Assembly: GCF_029894425.1 (NCBI RefSeq)
Contig: NZ_JARXYJ010000001.1
Location: forward strand, 2,356,001 to 2,420,000
Origin: Streptomyces sp. SAI-127
GTDB taxonomy: Bacteria; Actinomycetota; Actinomycetes; Streptomycetales; Streptomycetaceae
DNA length: 64,000 nucleotides
Direction: 5' to 3'
The translations under genes and the position numbers were made by a program. Below, piece after piece: positions 52,542 to 62,319 of this stretch. The notes beneath the pieces are model-generated. The model had not been told where the DNA came from. It did not search any database and saw nothing but the letters and a program-made list of their open reading frames with translations. The first letter of the stretch is position 1; each line of letters begins with the position of its first letter.

Positions 52542-53359
52542 TGCGATTTCCCAGTGACCTGCCCCGAACCGCCGCCCGCCGCACCCTGCTCGCCGTCCTC
52601 GGAGCCGGGGCGTTGAGCACCCAGTTGCCGTCCGACGAGGCCGCCGACGCGACCGGGCTCGACGATCCGGACAAGAAGGACCTCGCGATGCGGTTGGTGT
52701 CCAGCGCGGAGAACTCCTCGCTGGACTGGCAGGCGCAGTACCCGTACATCGAGGACATCGGGGACGGGCGCGGCTACACCGCCGGCATCATCGGTTTCTG
52801 CTCCGGTACGAGCGACATGCTGGCGCTGGTCGAGCTCTACACGCAGCGGGTCTCCGACAACCCCCTGGCCCCCTATCTGCCCGCCCTGCGCGCGGTGGAC
52901 GGCACCGACTCGCACGACGGGCTGGACCCGGGCTTTCCCTCGGCCTGGCGGGAGGCGGCGCGGACCTCCGCCTTCCGCCGGGCGCAGCGGGACGAGCGGG
53001 ACCGCGGCTACTTCGACCCGGCGGTCGCGTGTGCCAGGAAGGACGGCCTCGGCACGCTCGGCCAGTTCGTCTACTACGACGCGATGGTCATGCACGGCCC
53101 CGGCACCGATGCCCTGAGCTTCGGCGGTATCCGGGGCCGGGCCCGCGAGAACGCGGACACCCCCGCGGACGGCGGCGGTGAGACCGCTTATCTGCACGCC
53201 TTCCTGGACGCCCGGGTGTGGGCGATGAAGCAGGAGGCGGCGCACAGTGACGTGAGCCGGGTCGAGACGGCCCAGCGGGTCTTCCTGGAGCAGGGCAATC
53301 TCGGCCTGGACACACCGCTCAAGTGGAAGGTGTACGGGGACAGTTACGAGATCGGCTGA
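52541..53359 (+). CDS. csnA: Secreted chitosanase, glycoside hydrolase family 46
   Basis: A 272-aa endo-chitosanase. The N-terminal AARRTLLAVLGAGAL is a signal peptide with twin Arg, as for known Tat-exported chitosanases of the genus. The catalytic acid Glu57 (VSSAENSSLDW) and base Asp75 (EDIGDGRGYT) match Glu22/Asp40 of mature N174 chitosanase. IIGFCSGTSDM and the FLEQGNLGLDTPL C-terminus are intact. It cuts glucosamine polymers outside the cell. Coupled to the AraC gene; no GlcN transporter nearby. Confidence 0.94.
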   Translation: MRFPSDLPRTAARRTLLAVLGAGALSTQLPSDEAADATGLDDPDKKDLAMRLVSSAENSSLDWQAQYPYIEDIGDGRGYTAGIIGFCSGTSDMLALVELYTQRVSDNPLAPYLPALRAVDGTDSHDGLDPGFPSAWREAARTSAFRRAQRDERDRGYFDPAVACARKDGLGTLGQFVYYDAMVMHGPGTDALSFGGIRGRARENADTPADGGGETAYLHAFLDARVWAMKQEAAHSDVSRVETAQRVFLEQGNLGLDTPLKWKVYGDSYEIG

Positions 53360-53460
53360 GCGGGGACGGCGGCTCGCCTCCGGGCGGTTACACGTCGGCA
53401 CTGACGTGGGCGTCATGGAGGTGGTGCGAGTGGTCGTGCGGGACCCGGGCGGAGACCGTT

Positions 53461-53491
53461 CCGGGGCGCGTGCGTCCAACACGCGCCCCGG
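53461..53491. terminator. Terminator between chitosanase and deaminase
   Basis: Perfect 12-bp stem CCGGGGCGCGTG / CACGCGCCCCGG with 7-nt loop between the convergent stop codons. Confidence 0.8.
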
Positions 53492-53576
53492 GCACGGCCG
53501 CCACGGATCCCGGAACGCGGGTTCCACGGCTGCCGGCCGGGAGCCGTCCCTCCCGACCGGAGTACTGGTGAAGGGA

Positions 53577-54956
53577 TCAGCCCTGCGCGGCGATCCGCGC
53601 CAGACGCCGGGCCTGTTCCCGCGTGGAGCGTGCGACGGCGTCCTCGTCGACGTGCAACAGGCGGCTGTTCTCGACGATCTGACGGCCGTTCACGAAGGAG
53701 GCCGTGACGGGCGCTGCCGCGCCGAGGACCAGCGCGGTCACCGGGTCGGCGATCGAGGCGTGTGCGAGGGTGTCGAGCTTCCACAGCACCAGGTCGGCGA
53801 GCTTGCCCGCCTCCAGGGAGCCGGTCTCGGCCGCGCGGCCCAGGACCTGGGCGCCGCCGTAGGTGCCCAGGCGCAGTGCCTGCCGGGCGTTCAGAGCCGC
53901 TTCCCGGTGCGCGCCGAGGCGGTTGATGAGCAGGGCGTTGCGCAGTTCGGTGTGGAGTTCGCCGGACTCGTTGGAGGCCGTGCCGTCGACGCCGAGGCCG
54001 ACCGGGACACCGGCCGCGAGCATGTCCGGGACCCGCGCGATACCCGCCGCCAGACGGGCGTTGGACGAGGGGCAGTGGGCCACACCCGTCTTCGTACGGG
54101 CGAACGCGGCGATGTCGGAGTCGTTCATGTGGACGCAGTGCGCCATCCACACGTCCTCGCCGAGCCAGCCGGTGGACTCGAAGTAATCGGTCGGGCCCAT
54201 GCCGAACAGTTCCTTGCAGAACTGCTCCTCCTCGACGGTCTCCGAGCCGTGGGTGTGCAGCCGTACGCCGAGGCTGCGGGCCAACTCGGCGCCTTGACGC
54301 AGGAGTTCGGTGGACACGGAGAAAGGCGAGCAGGGGGCGACGGCGACCTGGGTCATCGCGCCGAAGGAGGAGTCGTGGTGCTCCTTGACGGTCTCCTCGG
54401 TGGCAGCGAGGGCGCCGTCCAGGGTCTCGACGGCGAAGTCCGGGGGCAGGCCGCCGTCCTTCTCGCTGCGGTCCATGGAGCCGCGGGCGAGAGTGAAGCG
54501 GACGCCCGTCTCGCGGGCGGCGCGGATGATCGCGCCGGACAGGTCGCCGGAACCGGCGGGGAAGACGTAGTGGTGGTCCATGGCGGTGGTGACGCCACCG
54601 CGGGCCATCATCGCGAGCGAGCCCTGCGCCGCCGCGTAGACCATCTGCTCGTCGATGCGCGCCCAGGTCGGGTACAGCGCGACGAGCCAGTTGAAGAGGT
54701 TGTGGTCGGTGGCGAGGCCCCGGGTGATCCACTGGTAGTAGTGGTGATGGGTGTTGACCAGGCCGGGGGTCACCAGGTGGCCGGTGGCGTCGATACGGCG
54801 GTCGACGTTCTCCAGGCCCTCGGGCGCCTTGCCCGCGCCGAGCGACTCGATGCGGTTGCCGGCGATGACGACGTATCCGCTCGGGTACTCGGTGTCGTGC
54901 GCGTCCACGGTCGCGATCGAACAGTTCTCGATGACGATGCGCCGGTCTGCTGCCAT
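53577..54956 (-). CDS. 8-oxoguanine deaminase (TRZ/ATZ amidohydrolase)
   Basis: A 459-aa zinc amidohydrolase that deaminates 8-oxoguanine, and perhaps other purines, to urate. Metal and substrate residues: VNTHHHYYQWITRG near residue 70, the HTHGSET His, HCVHMNDSDI, and VDGTASNESGE with the catalytic Asp. It is the last gene of the urate operon, which fits a product that enters the uricase step. Start at ATG 54956; the frame extends to 54989 without a site. A strong hairpin lies upstream. Confidence 0.88.
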   Translation of the reverse strand: MAADRRIVIENCSIATVDAHDTEYPSGYVVIAGNRIESLGAGKAPEGLENVDRRIDATGHLVTPGLVNTHHHYYQWITRGLATDHNLFNWLVALYPTWARIDEQMVYAAAQGSLAMMARGGVTTAMDHHYVFPAGSGDLSGAIIRAARETGVRFTLARGSMDRSEKDGGLPPDFAVETLDGALAATEETVKEHHDSSFGAMTQVAVAPCSPFSVSTELLRQGAELARSLGVRLHTHGSETVEEEQFCKELFGMGPTDYFESTGWLGEDVWMAHCVHMNDSDIAAFARTKTGVAHCPSSNARLAAGIARVPDMLAAGVPVGLGVDGTASNESGELHTELRNALLINRLGAHREAALNARQALRLGTYGGAQVLGRAAETGSLEAGKLADLVLWKLDTLAHASIADPVTALVLGAAAPVTASFVNGRQIVENSRLLHVDEDAVARSTREQARRLARIAAQG

Positions 54957-55013
54957 GGTTCGTCCTTTGCGCAGAGGTGGAGAGGGCACGGCAGGACCCC
55001 GGGAGTTTGAGTG

Positions 55014-55039
55014 CCGCGGCCCGCCCTGGCGGGCCGCGG
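55014..55039 (-). terminator. Hairpin between uricase and deaminase genes
   Basis: Perfect 12-bp stem CCGCGGCCCGCC / GGCGGGCCGCGG with almost no loop. It lies inside the operon, so it could attenuate or protect transcript ends. Confidence 0.65.
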
Positions 55040-55058
55040 GTGCCGCGGAGGGAGTTGC

Positions 55059-55961
55059 TCAGAGGTTGGTGAGATCCACCGGAATCCTCGGCTCGCAGCC
55101 GTCCCGGAGGACGGTCGCCTCGATCAGGCCGTAGGGCCGGTCGGCGGCGAAGTAGACGGCACCGTCCTCGGTGGCGTTCTTCAGCCCGAACGACTCCAGG
55201 TCCACGAGGAAATGGTGCTTGTTCGGCAGCGAGAAGCGGACCTCGTCGATCTCGGCCCGGTGGTCGATGATCCGCGAACCCATCTGGTACAAGGTCTGCT
55301 GGAGCGAGAGCGAGTACGTCTCGGCGAAGGCCTCGAGCATGTGCTTCTTGACCTGCTCGTAGGACGTCTCCCAGTCGGGCATCTCCTGCTCGTCGTCCGA
55401 CCAGTTGAAGCGCCAGCGGCTGGACACCTCGGTCGCCAGGATGCGGTCGTACGCCTCGGGCAGGGTCGTGTACTTGTCCTTGACGTAGCCCCAGAACTCG
55501 GAGTTCGTCGAGTTCATGACGGTCAGGTCCTTGAGCCCGGAGACGACCTCCCAGGAGGAGCCGTCGTAGGTGATCTGGGTCAGGCGGGTCTCCTGGCCCT
55601 GGCGGACGAACGAGTGCTCGTCCTCGCCGGCCGTCCCGATCCGCTCCCAGGCGTACTCCTCGATGCGGATCCGGGCAGTCCTGATCGGTTCCTGCGAGGT
55701 GACGAAGTGCCGGGCGAGATGGATGCCGAACTGCTCGGCGGATTCGATGCCGTGCTCCTTGGCGAACGCGTACACCGTGTTCTTGGTGGTGTCGGTCGGC
55801 AGCACGTTGGCGTTGGAGCCGGAGTAGTGGACGTCGTCCATGTCGCCGCTCAGCGACACCGAGACGTTGAGGTCCTTGATGTGGTGGGTGGCGCCGTCCC
55901 GCGTGATCTTCACGACTCGGTTCTCGGCCTTGCCGTACTGGTTCTGTCCCAGGATGGGCAT
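55059..55961 (-). CDS. Urate oxidase (uricase)
   Basis: A 300-aa cofactor-free oxidase converting urate to 5-hydroxyisourate. The N-terminus MPILGQNQYGKAENRVVKITRDG and the T-fold motifs GSNANVLPTDTTKNTVY (with the catalytic Thr) and NKHHFLVDLESFGL are as in known uricases; the chain ends in VDLTNL. It sits between uraH and the deaminase, 4 bp after uraH. Cytosolic here: no C-terminal export or membrane signal. Confidence 0.97.
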   Translation of the reverse strand: MPILGQNQYGKAENRVVKITRDGATHHIKDLNVSVSLSGDMDDVHYSGSNANVLPTDTTKNTVYAFAKEHGIESAEQFGIHLARHFVTSQEPIRTARIRIEEYAWERIGTAGEDEHSFVRQGQETRLTQITYDGSSWEVVSGLKDLTVMNSTNSEFWGYVKDKYTTLPEAYDRILATEVSSRWRFNWSDDEQEMPDWETSYEQVKKHMLEAFAETYSLSLQQTLYQMGSRIIDHRAEIDEVRFSLPNKHHFLVDLESFGLKNATEDGAVYFAADRPYGLIEATVLRDGCEPRIPVDLTNL

Positions 55962-55965
55962 GTAG

Positions 55966-56364
55966 CTAGCTCCCTCGGTAAACGGAGTAGCCGAACGGGT
56001 TGAGCAGCAGCGGTACGTGGTAGTGCTCGCCCGGGTTCACGGCGAAGGTGATCGCCACCTCGGGGAAGAACGCTCCGGTCGCACCGCTGTCCCGATTCGC
56101 GGGGGCGTCCTGCTGCGCATCGGCTTGCTTCTTCAAGAAATACGGTTCGACCTCGAAATCGAGCCGTACGTGGGTGGTCCCCTCCGGCAGCGCCGGCAGG
56201 TCCTTGCACCGCCCGTCCGCGTCGGTCGCGGAGCCGCCGAGCGCCTGCCAGTCCGCCTCGCGCCCGGGGCGGGCGGAGAGCCGGACGGCGACTCCCCCGG
56301 CGGGGCGGCCGACACTGGTGTCCAGGATGTGCGTGGACACGGAGGCGGTGGTGCTCGTACTCAT
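55966..56364 (-). CDS. uraH: 5-hydroxyisourate hydrolase
   Basis: A 132-aa transthyretin-like hydrolase, second step from urate. The N-terminal VSTHILDTSVGRPAGG (catalytic His), the Arg of VRLDFEVEPYF and the terminal YHVPLLLNPFGYSVYRGS tetrapeptide-containing signature are intact. ATG 56364. It lies 2 bp after uraD and 4 bp before uricase, in one operon. Confidence 0.96.
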   Translation of the reverse strand: MSTSTTASVSTHILDTSVGRPAGGVAVRLSARPGREADWQALGGSATDADGRCKDLPALPEGTTHVRLDFEVEPYFLKKQADAQQDAPANRDSGATGAFFPEVAITFAVNPGEHYHVPLLLNPFGYSVYRGS

Positions 56365-56366
56365 GG

Positions 56367-56879
56367 TCAGGCGTCCTCTTCGACGATGCGGGCGAGCCGG
56401 ATACGGTTGATCTTGCCCAGCTCGGTGCGGACGATCTCGCGTTCCCGCGCCGGCGCGTTGCCGATCCGCTCCCTGACCGCGTCGCGCATCTGCTCGCCGG
56501 TGCGGCCGGTCGCGCAGATCAGGAAGACATGGCCGAACCTCTCCTGGTACGCCAGGTTCAGTTCGAGCATCTCCGCCTTGAGTTCCTCGGAGGCGCCCGC
56601 CATGCCGCGCTGCTCGCGGGCCGAGGTCGGGTCCCCTGGCTTGGGACGGCCGATCGGCGGGTGACCGGCCATGGCCTCGGCGAGGTCGTCGGGGGTCAGC
56701 TCGGCCATGGCGGCGTCGCTGGTGGCGTAGAGGTCCTCCGCGGTCGCGTAGGGGCGGGCGGCGAGCAGACGCCGAGCCCACGCCGTGGAGGCGCACGCCT
56801 CGATGAGCACCGCGTGGGCCGCGTGCTCCTCCAGGACGTTGAACCGGGCCAGGCCGGGGGACGTGGAAGTCGAAGTCAC
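56367..56879 (-). CDS. uraD: OHCU decarboxylase
   Basis: A 170-aa helical enzyme giving S-allantoin from OHCU. The catalytic His is in GHPPIG, and the FGHVFLICATGRTGEQM and REREIVRTELGKINRIRL motifs are family-typical. GTG 56879 is chosen: the upstream GTG (56918) lies before the GGGGAGG site, which serves 56879. First gene of the urate operon uraD-uraH-uricase-deaminase. Confidence 0.94.
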   Translation of the reverse strand: MTSTSTSPGLARFNVLEEHAAHAVLIEACASTAWARRLLAARPYATAEDLYATSDAAMAELTPDDLAEAMAGHPPIGRPKPGDPTSAREQRGMAGASEELKAEMLELNLAYQERFGHVFLICATGRTGEQMRDAVRERIGNAPAREREIVRTELGKINRIRLARIVEEDA

Positions 56880-56911
56880 GGAGTCAGCTAACGCCTCCCC
56901 GCGACACCACG

Positions 56912-56926
56912 TCAACACTTTGTTGA
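56912..56926. promoter_or_regulatory. Inverted repeat in the urate-operon promoter
   Basis: TCAAC-ACTTT-GTTGA, 33 bp before the uraD start. The same TCAAC-N5-GTTGA arms occur at 30652-30666 in the allB promoter. A second repeat TTCG-GGGTTA-CGAA is at 56930-56943. Confidence 0.5.
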
Positions 56927-56962
56927 AAATTCGGGGTTACGAAACCCGCCGGGGCTCTTTCC

Positions 56963-57322
56963 CTACGCTTTGTCCCGGTTCAGATAGTTGTAGACCGTGA
57001 AGCGGCTCACCCCGAGCGCGCTCGCCACGGTCTCCACACCGTGCCGTACGGAGAAGGCGCCACGCGCCTCCAATATCCGTACGACCTCCTGCTTGGCCTT
57101 GCGGTCCAGGTCCGCGAGCGGCTTGCCCCGCTTGCGCTCCATGGCGGCCAGGATGTGGTCGAGGGAGTCCGCGAGCTGCGGCAGTCGCACGGCGACCACG
57201 TCGGCGCCCTGCCAGGAGAGCACGACGTCGTCGGGGCCGGCCTCGTCCGGCGGGAGCATCTCGCCGCCCATGGCGTCGACCAGCGGCTTGACCGCCGTGA
57301 TGAACGGCTCGTCGGCGCTCAC
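56963..57322 (-). CDS. HTH_22/DauR-type DNA-binding protein without PAS domain
   Basis: A 119-aa protein. The C-terminal helix-turn-helix (VRHGVETVASALGVSRFTVYNYLN) follows a basic helix DLDRKAKQEVVRILEARGAF, as in DauR/YheO HTH_22 regulators; the PAS domain usual there is missing, and the first 60 residues (EPFITAVKPLVDAMGGEML) form a different domain. GTG 57322 overlaps the upstream 85-aa gene (GTGA). It is 83 bp upstream of uraD on the same strand, so it probably regulates purine catabolism. No search was possible. Confidence 0.72.
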   Translation of the reverse strand: MSADEPFITAVKPLVDAMGGEMLPPDEAGPDDVVLSWQGADVVAVRLPQLADSLDHILAAMERKRGKPLADLDRKAKQEVVRILEARGAFSVRHGVETVASALGVSRFTVYNYLNRDKA

Positions 57323-57576
57323 GCGTCCGCCTCCCCGAGCACGTTCACCTGAAGGGAGATCCGGGTCGCGCCGGAGGCCAGGGTCCTGCGCAGCAGGGCG
57401 TCCACGGCGGTGAGCACCTCGTCGGCGCCGCCTTCCGCCGTGTTGCCGAACGGGCCGACGTCCACCGCGTCCAGTTCGGCCGCCTCGATGACCTCGCGGG
57501 CCACGAGCGCGTGCGCCGGGGCCTCGTCGAGGTCGAACGGCTCGGTCGTGAACTCCACTCGCAATCGCACGCGCAC
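57319..57576 (-). CDS. MTH1187/YkoF-like small protein
   Basis: An 85-aa protein of ferredoxin-like pattern (strand VRLRVEFTTEPF, helix VAREVIEAAELD, strand VDVGPFGNTAEGG, helix DEVLTAVDALLRRTLASGA, strand TRISLQVNVLG), matching the MTH1187/YkoF thiamine-binding type in layout, with the G-N-T-x-E-G loop. Overlaps the DNA-binding gene by 4 bp; likely a small-molecule sensor partner. GTG start. Tentative family assignment. Confidence 0.6.
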   Translation of the reverse strand: MRVRLRVEFTTEPFDLDEAPAHALVAREVIEAAELDAVDVGPFGNTAEGGADEVLTAVDALLRRTLASGATRISLQVNVLGEADA

Positions 57577-57641
57577 AACCTAACGCGCGGTGCCGTTTTC
57601 CGCCGAGCCCTCTTGACAACGCCTTCAACCCGACGGCAATC

Positions 57642-57677
57642 TTCCAATAAGCAGAAACTAATTTCCACATTACGGAA
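57642..57677. promoter_or_regulatory. AllR-type paired operator, hyi promoter
   Basis: Weak site TTCCAATAAGCAGAA (57642-57656) and strong site TTCCACATTACGGAA (57663-57677), 21 bp apart; it lies 30-65 bp before the hyi ATG. Confidence 0.75.
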
Positions 57678-57706
57678 ATACTCGCCACGGAAGGAGCGCC
57701 CGCGAC

Positions 57707-58546
57707 ATGCCAGGGTTTCCATGGGAGACAGCCGCAGAGCAGCGCTTCAACGTCAACCTGTCGATCCTCTTCACGGAACTCCCGCTCCTGGAGCGCCCCG
57801 CGGCAGCCGCCGCGGCCGGCTTCACCGCGGTCGAACTGTGGTGGCCCTGGATCGACACCCCCACCCCCGAGCGGTCCGAGCTCGACGCCCTGAAGAAGGC
57901 GATCGAGGACGCGGGCGTCCAGCTCACGGGCCTCAACTTCTACGCCGGCCGGCTGCCGGGCCCCGACCGCGGTGCCCTGTCCGTCCCCGGCGTGGAGTCG
58001 GAGCGGTTCCGCGCCAACATCGACGTGGTCGCCGACTTCGCCGCATCACTCGGCGCCACGGCGCTCAACGCCCTGTACGGCAACCGCGTCGAGGGCGTGG
58101 ACCCGGCCGAGCAGGACGCGCTCGCGCTGGAGAACCTGGTCCTCGCGGCCCGCGCGGCCGACCGGATCGGCGCGATCCTCCTGATCGAGGCCCTCAACAA
58201 GCCGGAGTCGCCGCTGTACCCGCTGGTGAGCGCGCCCGCGGCGGTGGGGATCGTCGACAAGGTCAACGACGCGACCGGCCTCGGCAACGCGAAGTTCCTC
58301 ATGGACCTGTACCACCTGTCCATGAACGGCGAGGACCTGCCGGCGGTGATCGAGGAGTTCACCCCGAAGACCGGCCACGTGCAGATCGCCGACAACCCGG
58401 GCCGCGGCGCGCCCGGTACCGGCTCACTCCCCCTCGAAGACCTCCTCGGCCGGCTGAAGAAGGCGGGCTACGACGGCTGGGTCGGCCTCGAGTACAAGCC
58501 GGGCGACCGCCCGAGCGCCGAGGCCTTCGACTGGCTGCCCCGCTGA
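57707..58546 (+). CDS. hyi: Hydroxypyruvate isomerase
   Basis: A 279-aa TIM-barrel enzyme interconverting hydroxypyruvate and tartronate semialdehyde. The N-terminal NLSILFTELPLLERPAAAAAAGF and the metal-site residues in VELWWPW, LIEALNK, FLMDLYHLS and HVQIADNPGR match the Hyi family. ATG 57707 follows GGAAGGAG. First gene of the hyi-glxR pair under an AllR-type operator. Confidence 0.93.
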   Translation: MPGFPWETAAEQRFNVNLSILFTELPLLERPAAAAAAGFTAVELWWPWIDTPTPERSELDALKKAIEDAGVQLTGLNFYAGRLPGPDRGALSVPGVESERFRANIDVVADFAASLGATALNALYGNRVEGVDPAEQDALALENLVLAARAADRIGAILLIEALNKPESPLYPLVSAPAAVGIVDKVNDATGLGNAKFLMDLYHLSMNGEDLPAVIEEFTPKTGHVQIADNPGRGAPGTGSLPLEDLLGRLKKAGYDGWVGLEYKPGDRPSAEAFDWLPR

Positions 58547-58574
58547 CCCCCTTCCCGGAAAGGCACCCCCGATC

Positions 58575-59465
58575 ATGAGCAACCTCCCCAAGATCGCCTG
58601 GATAGGTCTCGGCATCATGGGCTCCCCCATGTCCGAGAACCTGGTCAAGGCGGGTTACGACGTCACCGGCTTCACCCTCGAACAGGACAAGCTGGACCGG
58701 CTGACCGCCGCCGGCGGCACCGCGGCCGGTTCGATCGCCGAGGCCGTGCGGGACGCCGACGTGATCATCACGATGGTGCCCGCCTCCCCGCAGGTCGAGG
58801 CCATCGCATACGGCCCCGAGGGCATCCTGGACAACGCCCGCTCCGGCGCCCTGCTGATCGACATGTCCTCGATCACCCCGCAGACCTCGGTCGACCTGGC
58901 GAAGGCGGCCCAGGAGAAGGGCATCCGCGTCCTGGACGCGCCGGTGTCCGGCGGCGAGGCCGGTGCGATCGAGGCCGTGCTGTCCATCATGGTCGGCGGT
59001 GAGCAGGCCGACTTCGACGAGGCCGAGCCGGTCTTCGAGGCGCTCGGCAAGACCATCGTGCTGTGCGGTCCGCACGGCTCGGGCCAGACCGTGAAGGCCG
59101 CGAACCAGCTGATCGTCGCCGTGAACATCCAGGCGTGCGCCGAGGCCGTGGTCTTCCTGGAGAAGTCGGGCGTGGACCTCAAGGCCGCCTTGGACGTGCT
59201 GGGCGGCGGTCTCGCCGGCTCGACCGTGCTGACCCGCAAGAAGGACAACTTCCTTCAGCGCGACTTCAAGCCGGGCTTCCGTATCGACCTGCACCACAAG
59301 GACATGGGCATCGTCACCGACGCCGCCCGCAATGTCGGCGCGGCCCTGCCCGTCGGCGCCGTGGTCGCCCAGCTGGTCGCCAGTCTGCGTGCGCAGGGCG
59401 ACGGGGGCCTGGACCACTCGGCGCTGCTGAGGGCCGTGGAGCGCCTGTCCGGCGCCCGGGTCTGA
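58575..59465 (+). CDS. glxR: 2-hydroxy-3-oxopropionate (tartronate semialdehyde) reductase
   Basis: A 296-aa beta-hydroxyacid dehydrogenase that makes glycerate from tartronate semialdehyde. The cofactor-binding IGLGIMGSPMSENL, the substrate motif VDAPVSGGEAGA (here DAPVSGGEAGAIEAV) and the catalytic Lys in GQTVKAANQ are present. 28 bp after hyi; same operon. It uses the Gcl product from the neighbouring operator-linked gene. Confidence 0.95.
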   Translation: MSNLPKIAWIGLGIMGSPMSENLVKAGYDVTGFTLEQDKLDRLTAAGGTAAGSIAEAVRDADVIITMVPASPQVEAIAYGPEGILDNARSGALLIDMSSITPQTSVDLAKAAQEKGIRVLDAPVSGGEAGAIEAVLSIMVGGEQADFDEAEPVFEALGKTIVLCGPHGSGQTVKAANQLIVAVNIQACAEAVVFLEKSGVDLKAALDVLGGGLAGSTVLTRKKDNFLQRDFKPGFRIDLHHKDMGIVTDAARNVGAALPVGAVVAQLVASLRAQGDGGLDHSALLRAVERLSGARV

Positions 59466-59472
59466 TCCCGAC

Positions 59473-59534
59473 TTCCGGTCCGCGGCGGCGCTGACATCTG
59501 TCCTGTCGCGCCCAGGCGCCGCCGCGGACCGGAA
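59473..59534 (+). terminator. Terminator after glxR
   Basis: A perfect 19-bp inverted repeat: arms 59473-59491 (TTCCGGTCCGCGGCGGCGC) and 59516-59534, 24-nt loop. It begins 8 bp after the glxR stop. Confidence 0.75.
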
Positions 59535-59866
59535 ACCCATGACCTCGCGCTGCGCGAGGACTGAGACACCCTGACCGCACCCGACGCGCCCGGCGACCCG
59601 GATGAGGGGTGGTCGCCCGGTACCGGGTGCGGACAGGGGAGGACCGCGGCGGCGTGCGAGCCAGTGCGGTGGTGAAGGTCCCGGGCCCTCCTTCTTCGAC
59701 CTGAGGGAAGGAGCGCGCCCCGGTTCCGTCGCGGCCGCCGCGGTCCCGGCAGGACCCGCAGGAATGCGGAGCGCCGGACACGGACGGTCCCGTGTCCGGC
59801 GCTCCGCCGTGCGGCGGGTGCGGTCACCGGGGTGCGGATTCCGGCCGACCGCAGCACGCTGTAGGC
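59535..59866. other. Non-coding gap with hairpins
   Basis: Between the glxR terminator and the 79-aa gene I see no supported gene. It holds a short hairpin CCTCGCGC-T-GCGCGAGG (59543-59559) and, near its end, a strong 18-bp hairpin (59766-59807). Open frames here lack any family pattern. Confidence 0.6.
59766..59807. terminator. 18-bp hairpin upstream of the 79-aa gene
   Basis: GCGGAGCGCCGGACACGG (59766-59783) pairs perfectly with 59790-59807 around the loop ACGGTC. It is isolated from both neighbouring stop codons, so it may be a terminator or an RNA element. Confidence 0.55.
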
Positions 59867-60106
59867 ATGGCAGCACATCCGACACAGCATCCGCATGTGG
59901 TGGTGCACGCTCCGGCCCTGGACGGATCGCGGCGGGTCACCGTGGACGACGAGAACCTCGGCGTCGCCTCGCACCTGGACGACGTCGTGGAGTTGCTCCG
60001 GCTCGCCGACCTGGACCGGATCGAGGTCGAGGACGACGACATCGTGGAGTGGCAGGGCGGCGGTCCCGACGACTGGCCGGGGCTGTCCGAACTCCACGGG
60101 CAGTGA
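59867..60106 (+). CDS. Small acidic hypothetical protein
   Basis: A 79-aa acidic protein. The body reads VVVHAPALDGSRRVTVDDENLG, then a helix LDDVVELLRLADLD and an acidic end VEDDDIVEWQGG. I do not recognise it. ATG 59867 has a weak GTAGG. It is convergent with gcl and apparently alone; conserved in the genus as far as I recall, but that was not checked. Confidence 0.6.
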   Translation: MAAHPTQHPHVVVHAPALDGSRRVTVDDENLGVASHLDDVVELLRLADLDRIEVEDDDIVEWQGGGPDDWPGLSELHGQ

Positions 60107-60284
60107 ACGGGCGTACGGCAGCGGTCGTAGGCCGGATACGGAACCCTCAAATCAACCTCTGAACATGATTCAAGGGGCTTCAAGCGGGCCCTGCCTCGGG
60201 CACATTCTCTACGGGTGAGGCCCGCCGGCACGGGGGCGGCGGGCCCCGCGACGGGGGACGGCCTCGGGGGAGCCGGGCACGGGA

Positions 60285-60319
60285 AAGGGCGGTCCGACCA
60301 TTACGGTGGGACCGCCCTT
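60285..60319 (-). terminator. Intrinsic terminator of gcl
   Basis: On the minus strand AAGGGCGGTCC and GGACCGCCCTT form an 11-bp stem, followed by TTTCCC. It lies just after the gcl stop. Confidence 0.82.
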
Positions 60320-60334
60320 CAGCTGTGCGCGGTG

Positions 60335-62119
<1,785 letters not shown>

Positions 62120-62195
62120 CGAGTACTCCTGCTTCGACTGCTTCAACTGCTTCGGCTGTCGGATGCGTACTCCCGTCGCGCCCCGCGGCGAGCAC

Positions 62196-62231
62196 TTCCG
62201 TATCGCGGAATAACTTTTCTACTATCTGGAA
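62196..62231. promoter_or_regulatory. AllR-type paired operator, gcl promoter
   Basis: Strong site TTCCGTATCGCGGAA (62196-62210) and weak site TTCTACTATCTGGAA (62217-62231), 21 bp apart, 77-112 bp before the gcl ATG. Confidence 0.75.
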
Positions 62232-62319
62232 GCAATGTAAGTGGGCGGGCCAGGACCGTCAAGAGACGAAGGTGGCCAAGAGACGGACAGAGGGAGGCCT
62301 CCTGGAGGACGATGAGGCC

